Assembly (NCBI RefSeq): GCF_041435215.1
Contig: NZ_CP108394.1
Span: 5,704,001-5,768,000 of the forward strand
Length of the DNA stretch: 64,000 bases
Direction: 5' to 3'
DNA from: Streptomyces sp. NBC_01314
GTDB lineage: Bacteria > Actinomycetota > Actinomycetes > Streptomycetales > Streptomycetaceae
Each line of letters opens with the position of its first letter. Within the stretch, counting starts at the first letter, position 1. Under the pieces are notes generated by a model. The model was given only the letters and a program-made list of their open reading frames with translations, had not been told where the DNA came from and made no database searches. Shown in pieces: positions 17,575 to 25,604 of this stretch. The translations under genes were made by a program, and so were the position numbers.

Positions 17575-19035
17575 ATGGACGCTCCGACCACCACGTCGGC
17601 CGGCAACGGTACTTCGGGGGACAGCGACGGAGGCGGCTGGTTCACACCGCACACGTCTCCGCCGTCCCCCGGCGGAGACCAGGAGCCCGAGGGAAACCGC
17701 CTCGCCGCCCTGCGACCCGTGGGCCGTTCCCAGAAGCCGCCGAACGGCTCGCAGCAGAACCGTGAAAGCGCCGTCCAGGAGCGAATACAGACCTCCACGG
17801 ATCTTCCTCCCAGTGACCCGCCTCGCCCTGAGTCCGCCCCGGTCACGGCGGAGCACGCATCCGAGCACTCCGCCCTCGACGCCCGCGTGCCGGCCCGGAG
17901 CGGCGGTCACGCGGCCACCGCCTCCCCCGACGGCGTTCTCATCCAGCGGACCATGGCCGAGGTCGGGCCCGTTGCCGACAAGGTCACCTCGTACTTCTAC
18001 GCGCTGCTCTTCGTCCAGCACCCGGAGCTGCGCTCGATGTTCCCTCCAGCGATGGACGCCCAGCGCGACCGCCTGCTCAAAGCGCTGCTCACTGCTGCCG
18101 AGCACATCGACAACACCCCGGTGCTCGTCGACTATCTGCAGAACCTCGGTCGCGGCCACCGCAAGTACGGCACGCAGGCCGATCACTATCCGGCCGTCGG
18201 CGAGTGCCTCATCGGCGCGCTGAGTCGGTATGCCAAGGCGAGCTGGAACGACGAGACCGAGGCGGCCTGGGTCCGGGCGTACACGACGATCTCCCAGGTG
18301 ATGATCGACGCGGCGGCGGCGGACGAACTGCGGTCCCCGCCCTGGTGGCTCGCCGAGGTCGTCTCGCACGATCCGCGAACCGCGGACATAGCGGTCCTCA
18401 CCGTCCGTCCGAACCAGCCCTACCCCTTTCTCGCCGGGCAGTACACGAGCCTGGAGACCCCTTGGTGGCCGCGGATCTGGCGGCACTACTCGTTCGCCTC
18501 GGCACCCCGCTCGGACGGACTGTTGTCGTTCCACGTGAAGGCGATCTCCGCGGGCTGGGTGTCCAACGCGCTCGTGCACCGTGCCCGGCCCGGCGACGTT
18601 CTGCGCCTGGGACCACCGACCGGCGCGATGACCGTCGACCACACCACCGACAGCGGACTGCTCTGTCTGGGCGGCGGCACCGGTATCGCGCCCATCAGGG
18701 CCATCGTCGAGGACGTCGCCGAGCACGGGCGGCACCGTCCCGTCGAGGTCTTCTACGGCGCCCGCACCGGCCAGGACCTCTACGACCTCGACACCCTGCT
18801 ACGACTGCAGCAGAGCAACTCGTGGCTCGAGGTCCGCCCGGTCGTGGACCGGCACGGGCTGCTCCAACTGCCCGACGCGATACGGGACCACGGACCCTGG
18901 AACGGGTATGAGGCGTACCTCTCCGGCCCGCCCGGCATGATCCGCAGCGGTGTGGACGCGTTGCAAAGCGCCGGTATCCCCTCCGACCGCATACGACACG
19001 ACTCGGTGGAGGAACTGGTGGCAGCCGGAGACTGA
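17575..19035 (+). CDS. Flavohaemoprotein (globin + ferredoxin-reductase-like)
   Basis: 486 residues. The N-terminal 110 or so are disordered and Pro/Ser/Gln-rich. A globin domain follows (about 120-245): VLIQRTMAEVGPVADKVTSYFYALLF, and the probable proximal haem His in GRGHRKYGTQADHYPAVGECL. The C-terminal reductase has the FAD motif RHYSFASAP and the NAD(P) motif LCLGGGTGIAPIRAI, ending in YLSGPPGMIRSGVDALQ. This is the arrangement of Hmp-type nitric oxide dioxygenases, which oxidise NO to nitrate. The N-terminal extension and the absence of nearby NsrR or NorR genes leave the in vivo role open. ATG 17575 was chosen over the longer open frame. Confidence 0.88.
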   Translation: MDAPTTTSAGNGTSGDSDGGGWFTPHTSPPSPGGDQEPEGNRLAALRPVGRSQKPPNGSQQNRESAVQERIQTSTDLPPSDPPRPESAPVTAEHASEHSALDARVPARSGGHAATASPDGVLIQRTMAEVGPVADKVTSYFYALLFVQHPELRSMFPPAMDAQRDRLLKALLTAAEHIDNTPVLVDYLQNLGRGHRKYGTQADHYPAVGECLIGALSRYAKASWNDETEAAWVRAYTTISQVMIDAAAADELRSPPWWLAEVVSHDPRTADIAVLTVRPNQPYPFLAGQYTSLETPWWPRIWRHYSFASAPRSDGLLSFHVKAISAGWVSNALVHRARPGDVLRLGPPTGAMTVDHTTDSGLLCLGGGTGIAPIRAIVEDVAEHGRHRPVEVFYGARTGQDLYDLDTLLRLQQSNSWLEVRPVVDRHGLLQLPDAIRDHGPWNGYEAYLSGPPGMIRSGVDALQSAGIPSDRIRHDSVEELVAAGD

Positions 19036-19075
19036 CAGCCGAGATCTCTCCGCCGAGCGGTCGGCGGCCGCTGCG

Positions 19076-19558
19076 TCAGCCCAGGTCGGGCGCGTGCATC
19101 GCCCGTACGCCCTCGATGTTCCCGTCCAGGTAGTGCCGCAGGGACAGCGGGACGAGGTGCACGGACGCGATGCCGACCCGGGTGAACGGGATGCGTACGA
19201 TCTCGTACTCGCCCAGCGGCTCGTCCACCTCGGGGCCGTGCCGCTTGGAGGGGTCCATGGACTCCAGGCGGCAGACGAAGAAGTGCTGGACCTTCACGCC
19301 AGTGGCGCCGCCGTCCTCCCCGATGTGCTCGACGGTGTCCACGAAGCAGGGCACCACATCGGTGATCTTGGCGCCGAGCTCCTCGTGCACTTCTCGGTGG
19401 AGCGCGTCGACGACAGTGGCGTCCTCCGGCTCGACACCGCCGCCCGGCGTGAGCCAGTAGGGATCCATGCCCGGCTTGGTCCGCTTGATCAGGATCAGGT
19501 CGTCGCCGTCGAGCAGAACGGCACGGGCGGTGCGCTTGACCACGGGTCGTACGGTCAT
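19076..19558 (-). CDS. Nudix hydrolase
   Basis: 160 residues. The Nudix box is seen as GGGVEPEDATVVDALHREVHEELGA (positions 39-63, given here as GGGVEP and REVHEELG). The REVHEELG core that binds the metal is intact, while the first Glu position holds Ala with Asp beside it. Nudix enzymes cleave nucleoside diphosphates linked to other groups; the substrate cannot be inferred. ATG 19558 is chosen; ATG 19579, touching a parS-like site, gives 7 more residues. Confidence 0.87.
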   Translation of the reverse strand: MTVRPVVKRTARAVLLDGDDLILIKRTKPGMDPYWLTPGGGVEPEDATVVDALHREVHEELGAKITDVVPCFVDTVEHIGEDGGATGVKVQHFFVCRLESMDPSKRHGPEVDEPLGEYEIVRIPFTRVGIASVHLVPLSLRHYLDGNIEGVRAMHAPDLG

Positions 19559-19578
19559 GGGAGAAATGTGGCCCTGCA

Positions 19579-19594
19579 TGTTCCACGTGAAACA
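19579..19594. other. parS site, one mismatch
   Basis: tgttccacgtgaaaca, one base from the consensus (ttcc for tttc), between the Nudix and LysR genes. The first three bases coincide with the alternative Nudix start codon on the opposite strand. Confidence 0.8.
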
Positions 19595-19685
19595 TCGCCG
19601 GGGCGAGGAAGACAGGCGGCGCGCCGCTGCGCTTATGAGCGGGCCCCCCGGCGCCTCCCTCCACCGAGGGTTCCAGGGGGCTGCC

Positions 19686-20591
19686 TCAGGACCAACTCGC
19701 CGCGGCCCTCAGCAGCCACTCGTGCGCCCGCGCGATGTGCGGCATGGCCAAAGTGCCGGTTCGGACCACCAGGAAATAGGTCCGCAACGGGGGCACCGCA
19801 GGGTCGAGCAGCGCGACGACGTCACCGCGGTCCAGGGCGGAGGCGCACAGATAGCGGGGCAGCACGGCCAGTCCGGCGCCCGAGATCGCGCAAGCGAGGA
19901 CCGCGCGCAGGTCAGGGACGACAACGGTGCCGGAGGTCGCGGGACGGGCGTCGAAGACCGAGGCCCAGTAACGGGCGATGAAGGGCATTGACTCGTGTAC
20001 CTCGACGACGGGAAGGGCCTCGAGCGCCTGTGCCCCCTTGCGGTGCAGCTTTCCGGGACTGATCTCGTCCGCCCAGCGCGGGGCGGCGACCAGGACGTGT
20101 TCCTCGTCGCAGAGGGGAGTCGCGGTGAGTAGGGGACCGCGTGGCTGGGAGGTGGTGATGGCCAGGTCGTTGTGCCCGGCGGCGAGCCCCTCCAGCGTCT
20201 CGTCCGCGTTGCCCAGGGAGACCCGGAGCGCGAAGCTCTGGCCGTCGTCCCCCGTCAGCTCGGTGAGGGCGGGCAGGGCCCGCTCGGCGGTGAACTCCGG
20301 TGGGCCGGCGAGATGCAGGGTCCGTAAGGAGGAGTCGTCGTCGAGGCCGGTCTCGGCGATCTCCACCAGCGCGTCGAGGTGCGGTGCCGCCTTGTGGGCG
20401 AGCTCGTCGCCGATGGTCGTCGGGGTCACGCCTCGGGCCTGGCGCAGGAACAGCGGGCGGCCCAACTGGCGTTCCAGAGTGCGTATCTGTGAGGTGACGG
20501 CCGGCTGCGAGAGGCCGAGCAGGGCGGCGGCGCGGGTGAAGGAACCGGCTCGGTGCACGGTCACGAACGTGCGCAGTAGGGCCAGATCCAT
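19686..20591 (-). CDS. LysR-family transcriptional regulator
   Basis: 301 residues starting MDLALLRTFVTVHRAGSFTRAAALLGLSQPAVTSQIRTLE, the N-terminal winged helix of LysR proteins (given as LLRTFVTVHRAGSFTRAAAL and LSQPAVTSQIRTLE), then the effector-binding domain. ATG 20591 has gaggggagggg 6 bp upstream. It may regulate the PLP enzyme gene further along, but both lie on the same strand and the usual divergent partner is missing, so the target is unknown. Confidence 0.9.
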   Translation of the reverse strand: MDLALLRTFVTVHRAGSFTRAAALLGLSQPAVTSQIRTLERQLGRPLFLRQARGVTPTTIGDELAHKAAPHLDALVEIAETGLDDDSSLRTLHLAGPPEFTAERALPALTELTGDDGQSFALRVSLGNADETLEGLAAGHNDLAITTSQPRGPLLTATPLCDEEHVLVAAPRWADEISPGKLHRKGAQALEALPVVEVHESMPFIARYWASVFDARPATSGTVVVPDLRAVLACAISGAGLAVLPRYLCASALDRGDVVALLDPAVPPLRTYFLVVRTGTLAMPHIARAHEWLLRAAASWS

Positions 20592-20723
20592 GGTTGCCCC
20601 TCCCCTCGTCGTCGCCGGAGCGCCCAACTATAAATAAGTCGATAGGCCCCTGTCGCTACTGTGATTGGACACTGACACAGAGTCAACTAGCCTTGTTCGC
20701 GCGGTTCTTCGCGCGCAGAACCG

Positions 20724-20762
20724 GGACGGTCCGAGCCACGAGGGGGGAGGCTCGGACCGTCC
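20724..20762. terminator. Terminator between LysR upstream region and the PLP enzyme
   Basis: 14-bp perfect stem (20724-20737 with 20749-20762; core gacggtccgagcc / ggctcggaccgtc), 19 bp after the stop of the minus-strand PLP gene. Confidence 0.85.
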
Positions 20763-20780
20763 GTTGTGCGTAGCGGAGTA

Positions 20781-21926
20781 CTAGTCGGCAGAAACTGCCA
20801 GCGCACGCAGCACATCCGCCACGAGATCGTCGGTGTCCTCCGCGCCGGCCGAGAAGCGGATGAAGCCTTCCGGAACCGCGTCGCCTCCCCAACGGCCGCG
20901 CCGCTCGGCGGTGGAGCGCACCCCGCCGAAGCTCGTGGCGTCGTCCACGAGGCGGAGCGCGTCGAGGAATCGGTCGGCACGCGCGCGCGTGGGCAACGTG
21001 AACGACACCACGCACCCGTAGCGCCGCATCTGCTGCGAGGCGATCTTGTGCGAGGGGTCCTCGGGCAGTCCCGGGTAGCGCACCTCCGTCACCTCGGGCC
21101 ACCCCTTCAGCGCTTCGGCCACGGCGAGGGCGTTGGTGTTCTGCCGGTCGGCGCGCAGCTGGAGTGTGGCGAGCGAGCGATGCGCTAGCCAGGCCTCCAT
21201 CGGGCCCGGGATCGCGCCTACGATCTTGCGCCAGCGCCGTACGGCGGCCATCAGCGAGGCGTCGCGCCCGGCGACGTATCCGAGGAGGACGTCCCCGTGC
21301 CCGGTCAGCTGCTTGGTGCCGCTGGCCACGGCGAAGTCGGCGCCCAGATCCAGCGGCCGCTGCCCGAGCGGGGTCGCCAGGGTGTTGTCGACCGCCACGA
21401 GACAGCCACGCGCGCGTGCCGCCTCGCTGAGCCGCCGCACGTCGCACACGTCCAGCCCCGGGTTCGACGGTGTCTCGAGCCACAGCAGGCTGGCGCCGTC
21501 CAGAGCGTCGAGCTGGGCGTCGCCACCCGTCGGGGCGCTGCGCACCTCGATGCCGTACGACCGCAGCTGCTCACCGGCCAGAGGCAGCACGTTGTAGCCG
21601 TCGCTCGGCAGGACGAGAACGTCACCGGTGCGCAGCTGGGAGAAGAGCACGGCCGAGATGGCGGCCATGCCGGAGGAGAAGGTGACCGTTTCGGCGTCGT
21701 CCTGTCCGGGGGCCTCCAGTTCGCCGATGGCGCGTTCCAGGTGCGTCCAGGTGGGATTCTGGTCGCGCCCGTAGGCGTACGGGCCGGTGGGCTCGCCCGG
21801 CAGGTGGTAGTGGGCGGCGAAGACCGGCCCGGGCAGGGTCGGCTCGTGCTTGACGGGTTCGGGCAGCCCGGCCCGTACCGCGCGGGTGCCGTCTCCGTGG
21901 CCTGCGGCGGGGTTCTCCGTGCTCAT
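20781..21926 (-). CDS. Cys/Met-metabolism PLP enzyme (cystathionine gamma-lyase/synthase type)
   Basis: 381 residues of the fold-type I Cys/Met PLP family. Landmarks are VTFSSGMAAISAVL, SLLWLETPSNPGLDV (the Asp that holds the pyridine N follows in VAVDNTLATPLGQ), and ASGTKQLTGHGDVLLGYV with the Schiff-base Lys. The C-terminus SFGGVRSTAERRG differs from classic MetB (SLGG-ES), so lyase or a related activity is as likely as cystathionine synthase. ATG 21926 overlaps the stop of the phosphatase gene by 4 bp (ATGA), so the two are translationally coupled. Confidence 0.87.
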   Translation of the reverse strand: MSTENPAAGHGDGTRAVRAGLPEPVKHEPTLPGPVFAAHYHLPGEPTGPYAYGRDQNPTWTHLERAIGELEAPGQDDAETVTFSSGMAAISAVLFSQLRTGDVLVLPSDGYNVLPLAGEQLRSYGIEVRSAPTGGDAQLDALDGASLLWLETPSNPGLDVCDVRRLSEAARARGCLVAVDNTLATPLGQRPLDLGADFAVASGTKQLTGHGDVLLGYVAGRDASLMAAVRRWRKIVGAIPGPMEAWLAHRSLATLQLRADRQNTNALAVAEALKGWPEVTEVRYPGLPEDPSHKIASQQMRRYGCVVSFTLPTRARADRFLDALRLVDDATSFGGVRSTAERRGRWGGDAVPEGFIRFSAGAEDTDDLVADVLRALAVSAD

Positions 21927-22414
21927 GCGGCCTGTCCCTCCACCTTCTCGCGGACGGCGGCCAGCAGACCGGGGCTCGCCGCCTCGACGAGTTCCAGGCA
22001 CTCCTCGAAGCCGTCCATGCCGCCGTAGTAGGGGTCCGGAACGTCGAGGTCGTCGCCCGCGGCGGGGTCGTAGGAGCGCAGCAGCCGGATCTTGTCAGCG
22101 TCCGCCGCGGTCGGCGCGAGGTGGCGCAGAGCCTTGAGGTGGCCTTCGTCGAGGGCGATGACGAGGTCGAGGCGGGAGAACCAGGAGACCTGGAACTGTC
22201 GGGCCGCGTGCACGCCGACGTAGCCGTTCGCCTCCAGTACGGAGACCGTGCGCGGATCGGCGGCGTCACCCTCGTGCCAGCCTCCGGTGCCCGCGCTGTC
22301 GACCTCGACCAGGCCCCCGAGCCCGGCCTCCTCTATCCGGGCACGGAAGACGGACTCGGCCATCGGGGAGCGGCAGATGTTGCCGGTGCAGACGAAAGAG
22401 ACTCGGTAGGTCAT
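21923..22414 (-). CDS. Low-molecular-weight protein-tyrosine phosphatase
   Basis: 163 residues. The P-loop C9-T-G-N-I-C-R15-S (C-x5-R) is followed by the general-acid Asp in DVPDPYYGG, and the length is right for the family. It dephosphorylates phosphotyrosine proteins; related Streptomyces PtpA affects secondary metabolism. The coupled 4-bp overlap with the downstream PLP enzyme is notable. Confidence 0.93.
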   Translation of the reverse strand: MTYRVSFVCTGNICRSPMAESVFRARIEEAGLGGLVEVDSAGTGGWHEGDAADPRTVSVLEANGYVGVHAARQFQVSWFSRLDLVIALDEGHLKALRHLAPTAADADKIRLLRSYDPAAGDDLDVPDPYYGGMDGFEECLELVEAASPGLLAAVREKVEGQAA

Positions 22415-22423
22415 GCCGGATCC

Positions 22424-22801
22424 TCAGTCACCGTCGGGCAGGACGAGAGAGAGCGCCCAGGAGACGATCGAGATGATCAGGCCACCGAGGACGGCGGTCC
22501 AGAAGCCCCCCACCTGGAAGCTCAGGTCGAGCACGTCGGCCAGCCACGAGGTGAGCAGCAGCATGAGAGCGTTCACGATCAGCGTGAACAGGCCGAGCGT
22601 CAGGAGGAACAGCGGGAGGGTCAGCAACTGCACGAGCGGCTTGACCACGGCGTTCACCAGGCCGAACACGAGCGCGACCAGCAGCAGCGTGACGACCTTC
22701 TTGCCTGTGCTGTCACCGGTCAGCGTGATCTTGGGAAGTATCCAGACGGCGACCGCCAGGGCGCCCGCGTTGGCGATCGTCTTGACTAGGAAATTCATCA
22801 T
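22424..22801 (-). CDS. Phage-holin-family-like membrane protein
   Basis: About 125 residues, almost entirely hydrophobic with four helices: ANAGALAVAVWILPKITL, VVTLLLVALVFGLVNAVV, LTLPLFLLTLGLFTLIVNAL, and GFWTAVLGGLIISIVSWALS. This matches the phage holin family 4 / YvlD type, which is widespread in non-phage chromosomes and is thought to affect the membrane or envelope. Start at 22801 or 22798 (adjacent ATG codons). It precedes the phosphatase gene by 9 bp and is probably in the same operon. Confidence 0.85.
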   Translation of the reverse strand: MMNFLVKTIANAGALAVAVWILPKITLTGDSTGKKVVTLLLVALVFGLVNAVVKPLVQLLTLPLFLLTLGLFTLIVNALMLLLTSWLADVLDLSFQVGGFWTAVLGGLIISIVSWALSLVLPDGD

Positions 22802-22858
22802 GTGTCTGATCGTGGCAGAAGAGATCGGTACGAGCACCGGGCAGGGGCAACTAAGTCG

Positions 22859-23176
22859 ATGAAGGCATTCCGGTTGGACGAGCTTGAGGCGGAGCGCGCC
22901 GCCAATGACGGTGCCTATCTGCAGTTCCTGCGTGAGCGGAACATGTCGGTCGGCCTGTACGCGCTCGATGCCGGCGAACTCGACCCGCAGAAGCCGCACA
23001 GCCAGGACGAGGTGTACCTCGTGGTGAGTGGCCGAGCCGCGCTCACCGTCGGCTTGGAGACCACCCAGGTCGCGCGGGGCAGTGTCGTGTACGTGCCCGC
23101 CGGGGTCGCCCACAAGTTCCACCACATCACCGAGGACCTGAGGGTCGTCGTGGTGTTCTCTCCGCCGGAAGGCTGA
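22859..23176 (+). CDS. Small single-domain cupin
   Basis: 105 residues with the cupin barrel. Motif 1 region DPQKPHSQDEVYLVVSGRA carries the metal-ligand His and Glu; motif 2 region VYVPAGVAHKFHHI carries the second His. Small cupins act as isomerases, dioxygenases or sensors; the function here is unknown. ATG 22859; upstream codons are in frame but lack an RBS. It is divergent from the holin-like gene. Confidence 0.87.
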   Translation: MKAFRLDELEAERAANDGAYLQFLRERNMSVGLYALDAGELDPQKPHSQDEVYLVVSGRAALTVGLETTQVARGSVVYVPAGVAHKFHHITEDLRVVVVFSPPEG

Positions 23177-23192
23177 GGTCCGCATCGGTGTT

Positions 23193-23204
23193 CCCTAGGG
23201 GGAC
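23193..23204 (+). promoter_or_regulatory. ccctagggggac element upstream of the small membrane protein
   Basis: The 12-mer ccctagggggac lies 137 bp before the DUF5326-like start and is followed by gatcaggga. The identical 12-mer occurs at 51156 before the ABC operon. A shared regulator is possible; see findings. Confidence 0.35.
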
Positions 23205-23340
23205 GATCAGGGATGGACAAGGGGTGCGAAACCCCCGGGTGGCCCCCTCGTGGCCCTAGCATCGACGACAGGACAGCAGAAGGCCCGGAATCAGTGCCCC
23301 GATGGAGGGGCGACGGGTGGAGACACAAGGAGCAAGGGCG

Positions 23341-23553
23341 ATGCGAGAGATCTTCGCGGGGATGCCGTGGTGGGTGAAGTGGATCGCGGTGCCGGTCATC
23401 GCCCTGCTGGTGTTCGGAGGGCTGATAGTCAGCGTCGTCCAGGTCGTGGTGGGCCTGCTGTTCAAGCTGCTGGTCTTCGTGGCGCTGGTGGGCGGACTGG
23501 TCTACGTCGTAAGGAAGTTCACGGCGGGCTCCTCCTCACGCGGCGACTGGTGA
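23341..23553 (+). CDS. Small membrane protein, DUF5326-like
   Basis: 70 residues: MREIFAGMPWWVKWIAVPVI, two close membrane segments (IALLVFGGLIVSVVQVVV, LLFKLLVFVALVGGLVYVV) and a basic tail. This is the actinobacterial DUF5326 type, of unknown function. ATG 23341 has aaggag 9 bp upstream. Confidence 0.85.
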   Translation: MREIFAGMPWWVKWIAVPVIALLVFGGLIVSVVQVVVGLLFKLLVFVALVGGLVYVVRKFTAGSSSRGDW

Positions 23554-23787
23554 GGCGTCAGCACCGTGTAACCGGTGAGGCGTGAGTGGGTGAGGCCCGG
23601 TCAGGGCGCGGCGGTAACAGGAACCTGAGGTTCCCTCGCCAGAGGGAAGTTTCCCGGCGGGGGCGTCTGCGGGCGGTGACGGGCGGCTAGAGTCCGGGAA
23701 CTCGTCGCGGGCTCGACCCCGCGGGCGGCGCATCTCCCTCCCGTGTCCCCCGCACGGGCGGCCCTCCTCGCGCTTCGGGAGTGACCC

Positions 23788-25038
23788 TTGGCCACGGCTG
23801 ACACCGCACCCGCAGAACCGCTCTTGCCATCCGCCCGGCCGCGCCCCCGGTCGACACAGAGCGCCGTTCCGCCCACACAGCCGGGCCCCCGATCGACACC
23901 GACAGCTCCCGTCGAGCAGCCACGTGTCCGCGCCGCGGAGCCACATGCCCCGCAGCCGCCGCGTACGGCGCCCTCGAAGAGCCCGGCTCCCCCCGCGCAG
24001 CCATGGACCTCGCCGGGCGAGGAGAACCCGCGATACCCCGAACCTTCCGCGACACAGACACAGACACAGACACAGACGCGGGCGCAGTCGCCGGCGCCGG
24101 CGTCGGCGGCTCGGCCACAGGGGCAGCCACGGTTGTCATCGCCTCGTAAACAGGCGCAGCCGCTGGCGCCACCGACCAGGACCCGGCCTCAGGCGGCGGG
24201 GCCCGTACGCCCCGTGTCGCCGCTCGGACACGGTCCGGGAAGGGGAGCGCGTATCCCGTCCCCGCCGTCGCCGACCGTGTCGGAGGCGAACTCCGGCACC
24301 CTGATCGGCTCCGTACAGCGGGCGATGCGGCTGCTGGAGGCCGTGGCCGAGCGAGAACACGGGGCGCCCGCCAAACAGTTGGCGCGGGACGCCGGGCTCG
24401 CGCTGCCCACGGCGTACCACCTGCTCCGCACACTGGTCCACGAGGGCTATCTGCGCCGGGAGAAGGGGCTGTTCTTCCTTGGTGAGGCGGCCGAGCGGCT
24501 GAGCAGCAGCGGAGCGCAGCAGAAACGTCGCAGCACGGTGGGCGAGGCCTTGGCCCACTGGCGGGACGCCCTGGGCGTGCCCGTGTACTTCGCGATCTAC
24601 CGGGACGGCGAGATCGAGGTCAAGTGCGTCGCCGACAGCCCGAACACCCCGGCGGTCGAGGAGTGGGCCGACTTCCGCGAGACCGGGCACGCGCACGCCA
24701 TCGGGCAGTGCCTGCTGTCCCAACTGGGCGACGAGGCCCGCCGCGACCACCTGGACCGCTATCCGGTGCGGTCGCTCACCCCGTACACGGTCCGTGACGA
24801 CGAGACGCTGCTGCGGCGCCTGAACCGGATCGGGCGGATGGAACCGGTCGTCGAGCGGCAGGAGTACGCCCTGGGGACGGTTTGCGCCGCGATTCCCATC
24901 ACGGCGGGGACGACCGCCGGGGCTCTCGCCATCTCGCTGCCCTCGCACCAGGCGGACCGGCTGCTGCCGGTGGCCCGTCAGATGCAGACCGAGATCGGAA
25001 AGCTGCTAGGAACACTCGCCATCTCTATCAGCATCTGA
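23788..25038 (+). CDS. ssgR: SsgR, IclR-family activator of ssgA
   Basis: The IclR core covers the last 250 residues: GTLIGSVQRAMRLLEAV (start of the winged helix), LALPTAYHLLRTLVHEGYLRR (recognition helix), then the effector domain ETGHAHAIGQCLL and GTVCAAIPITAG, ending GTLAISISI. SsgR activates the sporulation gene ssgA, which lies just downstream. A TTG start at 23788 with gggag adds about 163 low-complexity residues (Pro/Ala/Thr/Gln, including a TQ run from a 6-bp repeat at 24051-24077). GC3 there is clearly lower than in the core, so the true start could be GTG 24277 or GTG 24210. The reported length of S. coelicolor SsgR, about 240 residues, supports a shorter protein. Confidence 0.82.
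   Translation: MATADTAPAEPLLPSARPRPRSTQSAVPPTQPGPRSTPTAPVEQPRVRAAEPHAPQPPRTAPSKSPAPPAQPWTSPGEENPRYPEPSATQTQTQTQTRAQSPAPASAARPQGQPRLSSPRKQAQPLAPPTRTRPQAAGPVRPVSPLGHGPGRGARIPSPPSPTVSEANSGTLIGSVQRAMRLLEAVAEREHGAPAKQLARDAGLALPTAYHLLRTLVHEGYLRREKGLFFLGEAAERLSSSGAQQKRRSTVGEALAHWRDALGVPVYFAIYRDGEIEVKCVADSPNTPAVEEWADFRETGHAHAIGQCLLSQLGDEARRDHLDRYPVRSLTPYTVRDDETLLRRLNRIGRMEPVVERQEYALGTVCAAIPITAGTTAGALAISLPSHQADRLLPVARQMQTEIGKLLGTLAISISI
24051..24077 (+). repeat. gacaca hexamer repeat in the ssgR N-terminal region
   Basis: About four and a half copies of gacaca (encoding Thr-Gln repeats in the long ssgR frame). It could vary in copy number. Confidence 0.7.
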
Positions 25039-25136
25039 AAAATCACTCCTTGTGATCTCTCGTGTACTTTCAGCAAACTTCCAGAGGTGTCAGGCGGACG
25101 ATTCCTGGCCAGTCGACGAACACGGCGGGGTAGGCG

Positions 25137-25574
25137 ATGCGCGAGTCGGTACAGGCAGAGGTCATGATGAGCTTCCTCGTCTCGGAGGAGCTTTCCTTCC
25201 GCATCCCGGTGGAGCTGCGTTATGAGACCTGTGATCCCTATGCCGTGCGGCTGACCTTCCACCTACCGGGCGATGCTCCGGTGACCTGGGCCTTCGGGCG
25301 GGAGCTGCTCATCGACGGCGTGGGACGGCCGTGCGGGGACGGGGACGTCCACATCGCACCCGCCGATCCGGAGACGTTCGGCGAGGTCCTGATCCGGCTT
25401 CAGGTGGGCACCGACCAGGCGATGTTCCGGGTCGGCACGGCGCCGCTGGTGGCCTTCCTGGACCGTACGGACAAGCTCGTGCCGCTGGGGCAGGAGCGTT
25501 CCCTCGCCGACTTCGACACGCTGCTCGACGAGGCTCTGGACCGCATCCTGGCGGAGGAACAGAGCGCGGGGTGA
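25137..25574 (+). CDS. ssgA: SsgA, sporulation-specific cell-division regulator
   Basis: 145 residues. SALP-family segments are MMSFLVSEELSFRIPVELRYE, DPYAVRLTFHLPGDAPVTWAFGRELL, and TAPLVAFLDRTDKLVPLGQERS (each split from the full line). SsgA localises to future septum sites in aerial hyphae and recruits SsgB, which brings FtsZ. ATG 25137; the upstream ssgR gene encodes its activator. A hairpin follows the stop. Confidence 0.96.
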   Translation: MRESVQAEVMMSFLVSEELSFRIPVELRYETCDPYAVRLTFHLPGDAPVTWAFGRELLIDGVGRPCGDGDVHIAPADPETFGEVLIRLQVGTDQAMFRVGTAPLVAFLDRTDKLVPLGQERSLADFDTLLDEALDRILAEEQSAG

Positions 25575-25576
25575 AC

Positions 25577-25602
25577 CGTTACGGCGCCAGGGTGCCGTAA
25601 CG
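25577..25602. terminator. Terminator between convergent ssgA and YibE/F gene
   Basis: 9-bp perfect stem cgttacggc / gccgtaacg (25577-25585 with 25594-25602) in a 30-bp gap between the two stops. Confidence 0.85.
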
Positions 25603-25604
25603 CT

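Noticed and set aside
18526..18543. gttccacgtgaag, parS-like core in the flavohaemoprotein gene
   Set aside because: Differs from parS at several bases in both arms; it is explained by the codons for FHVK.
22424..22801. Phage-holin-like gene as evidence of a prophage
   Set aside because: The family is common in bacterial chromosomes and no other phage gene adjoins it.
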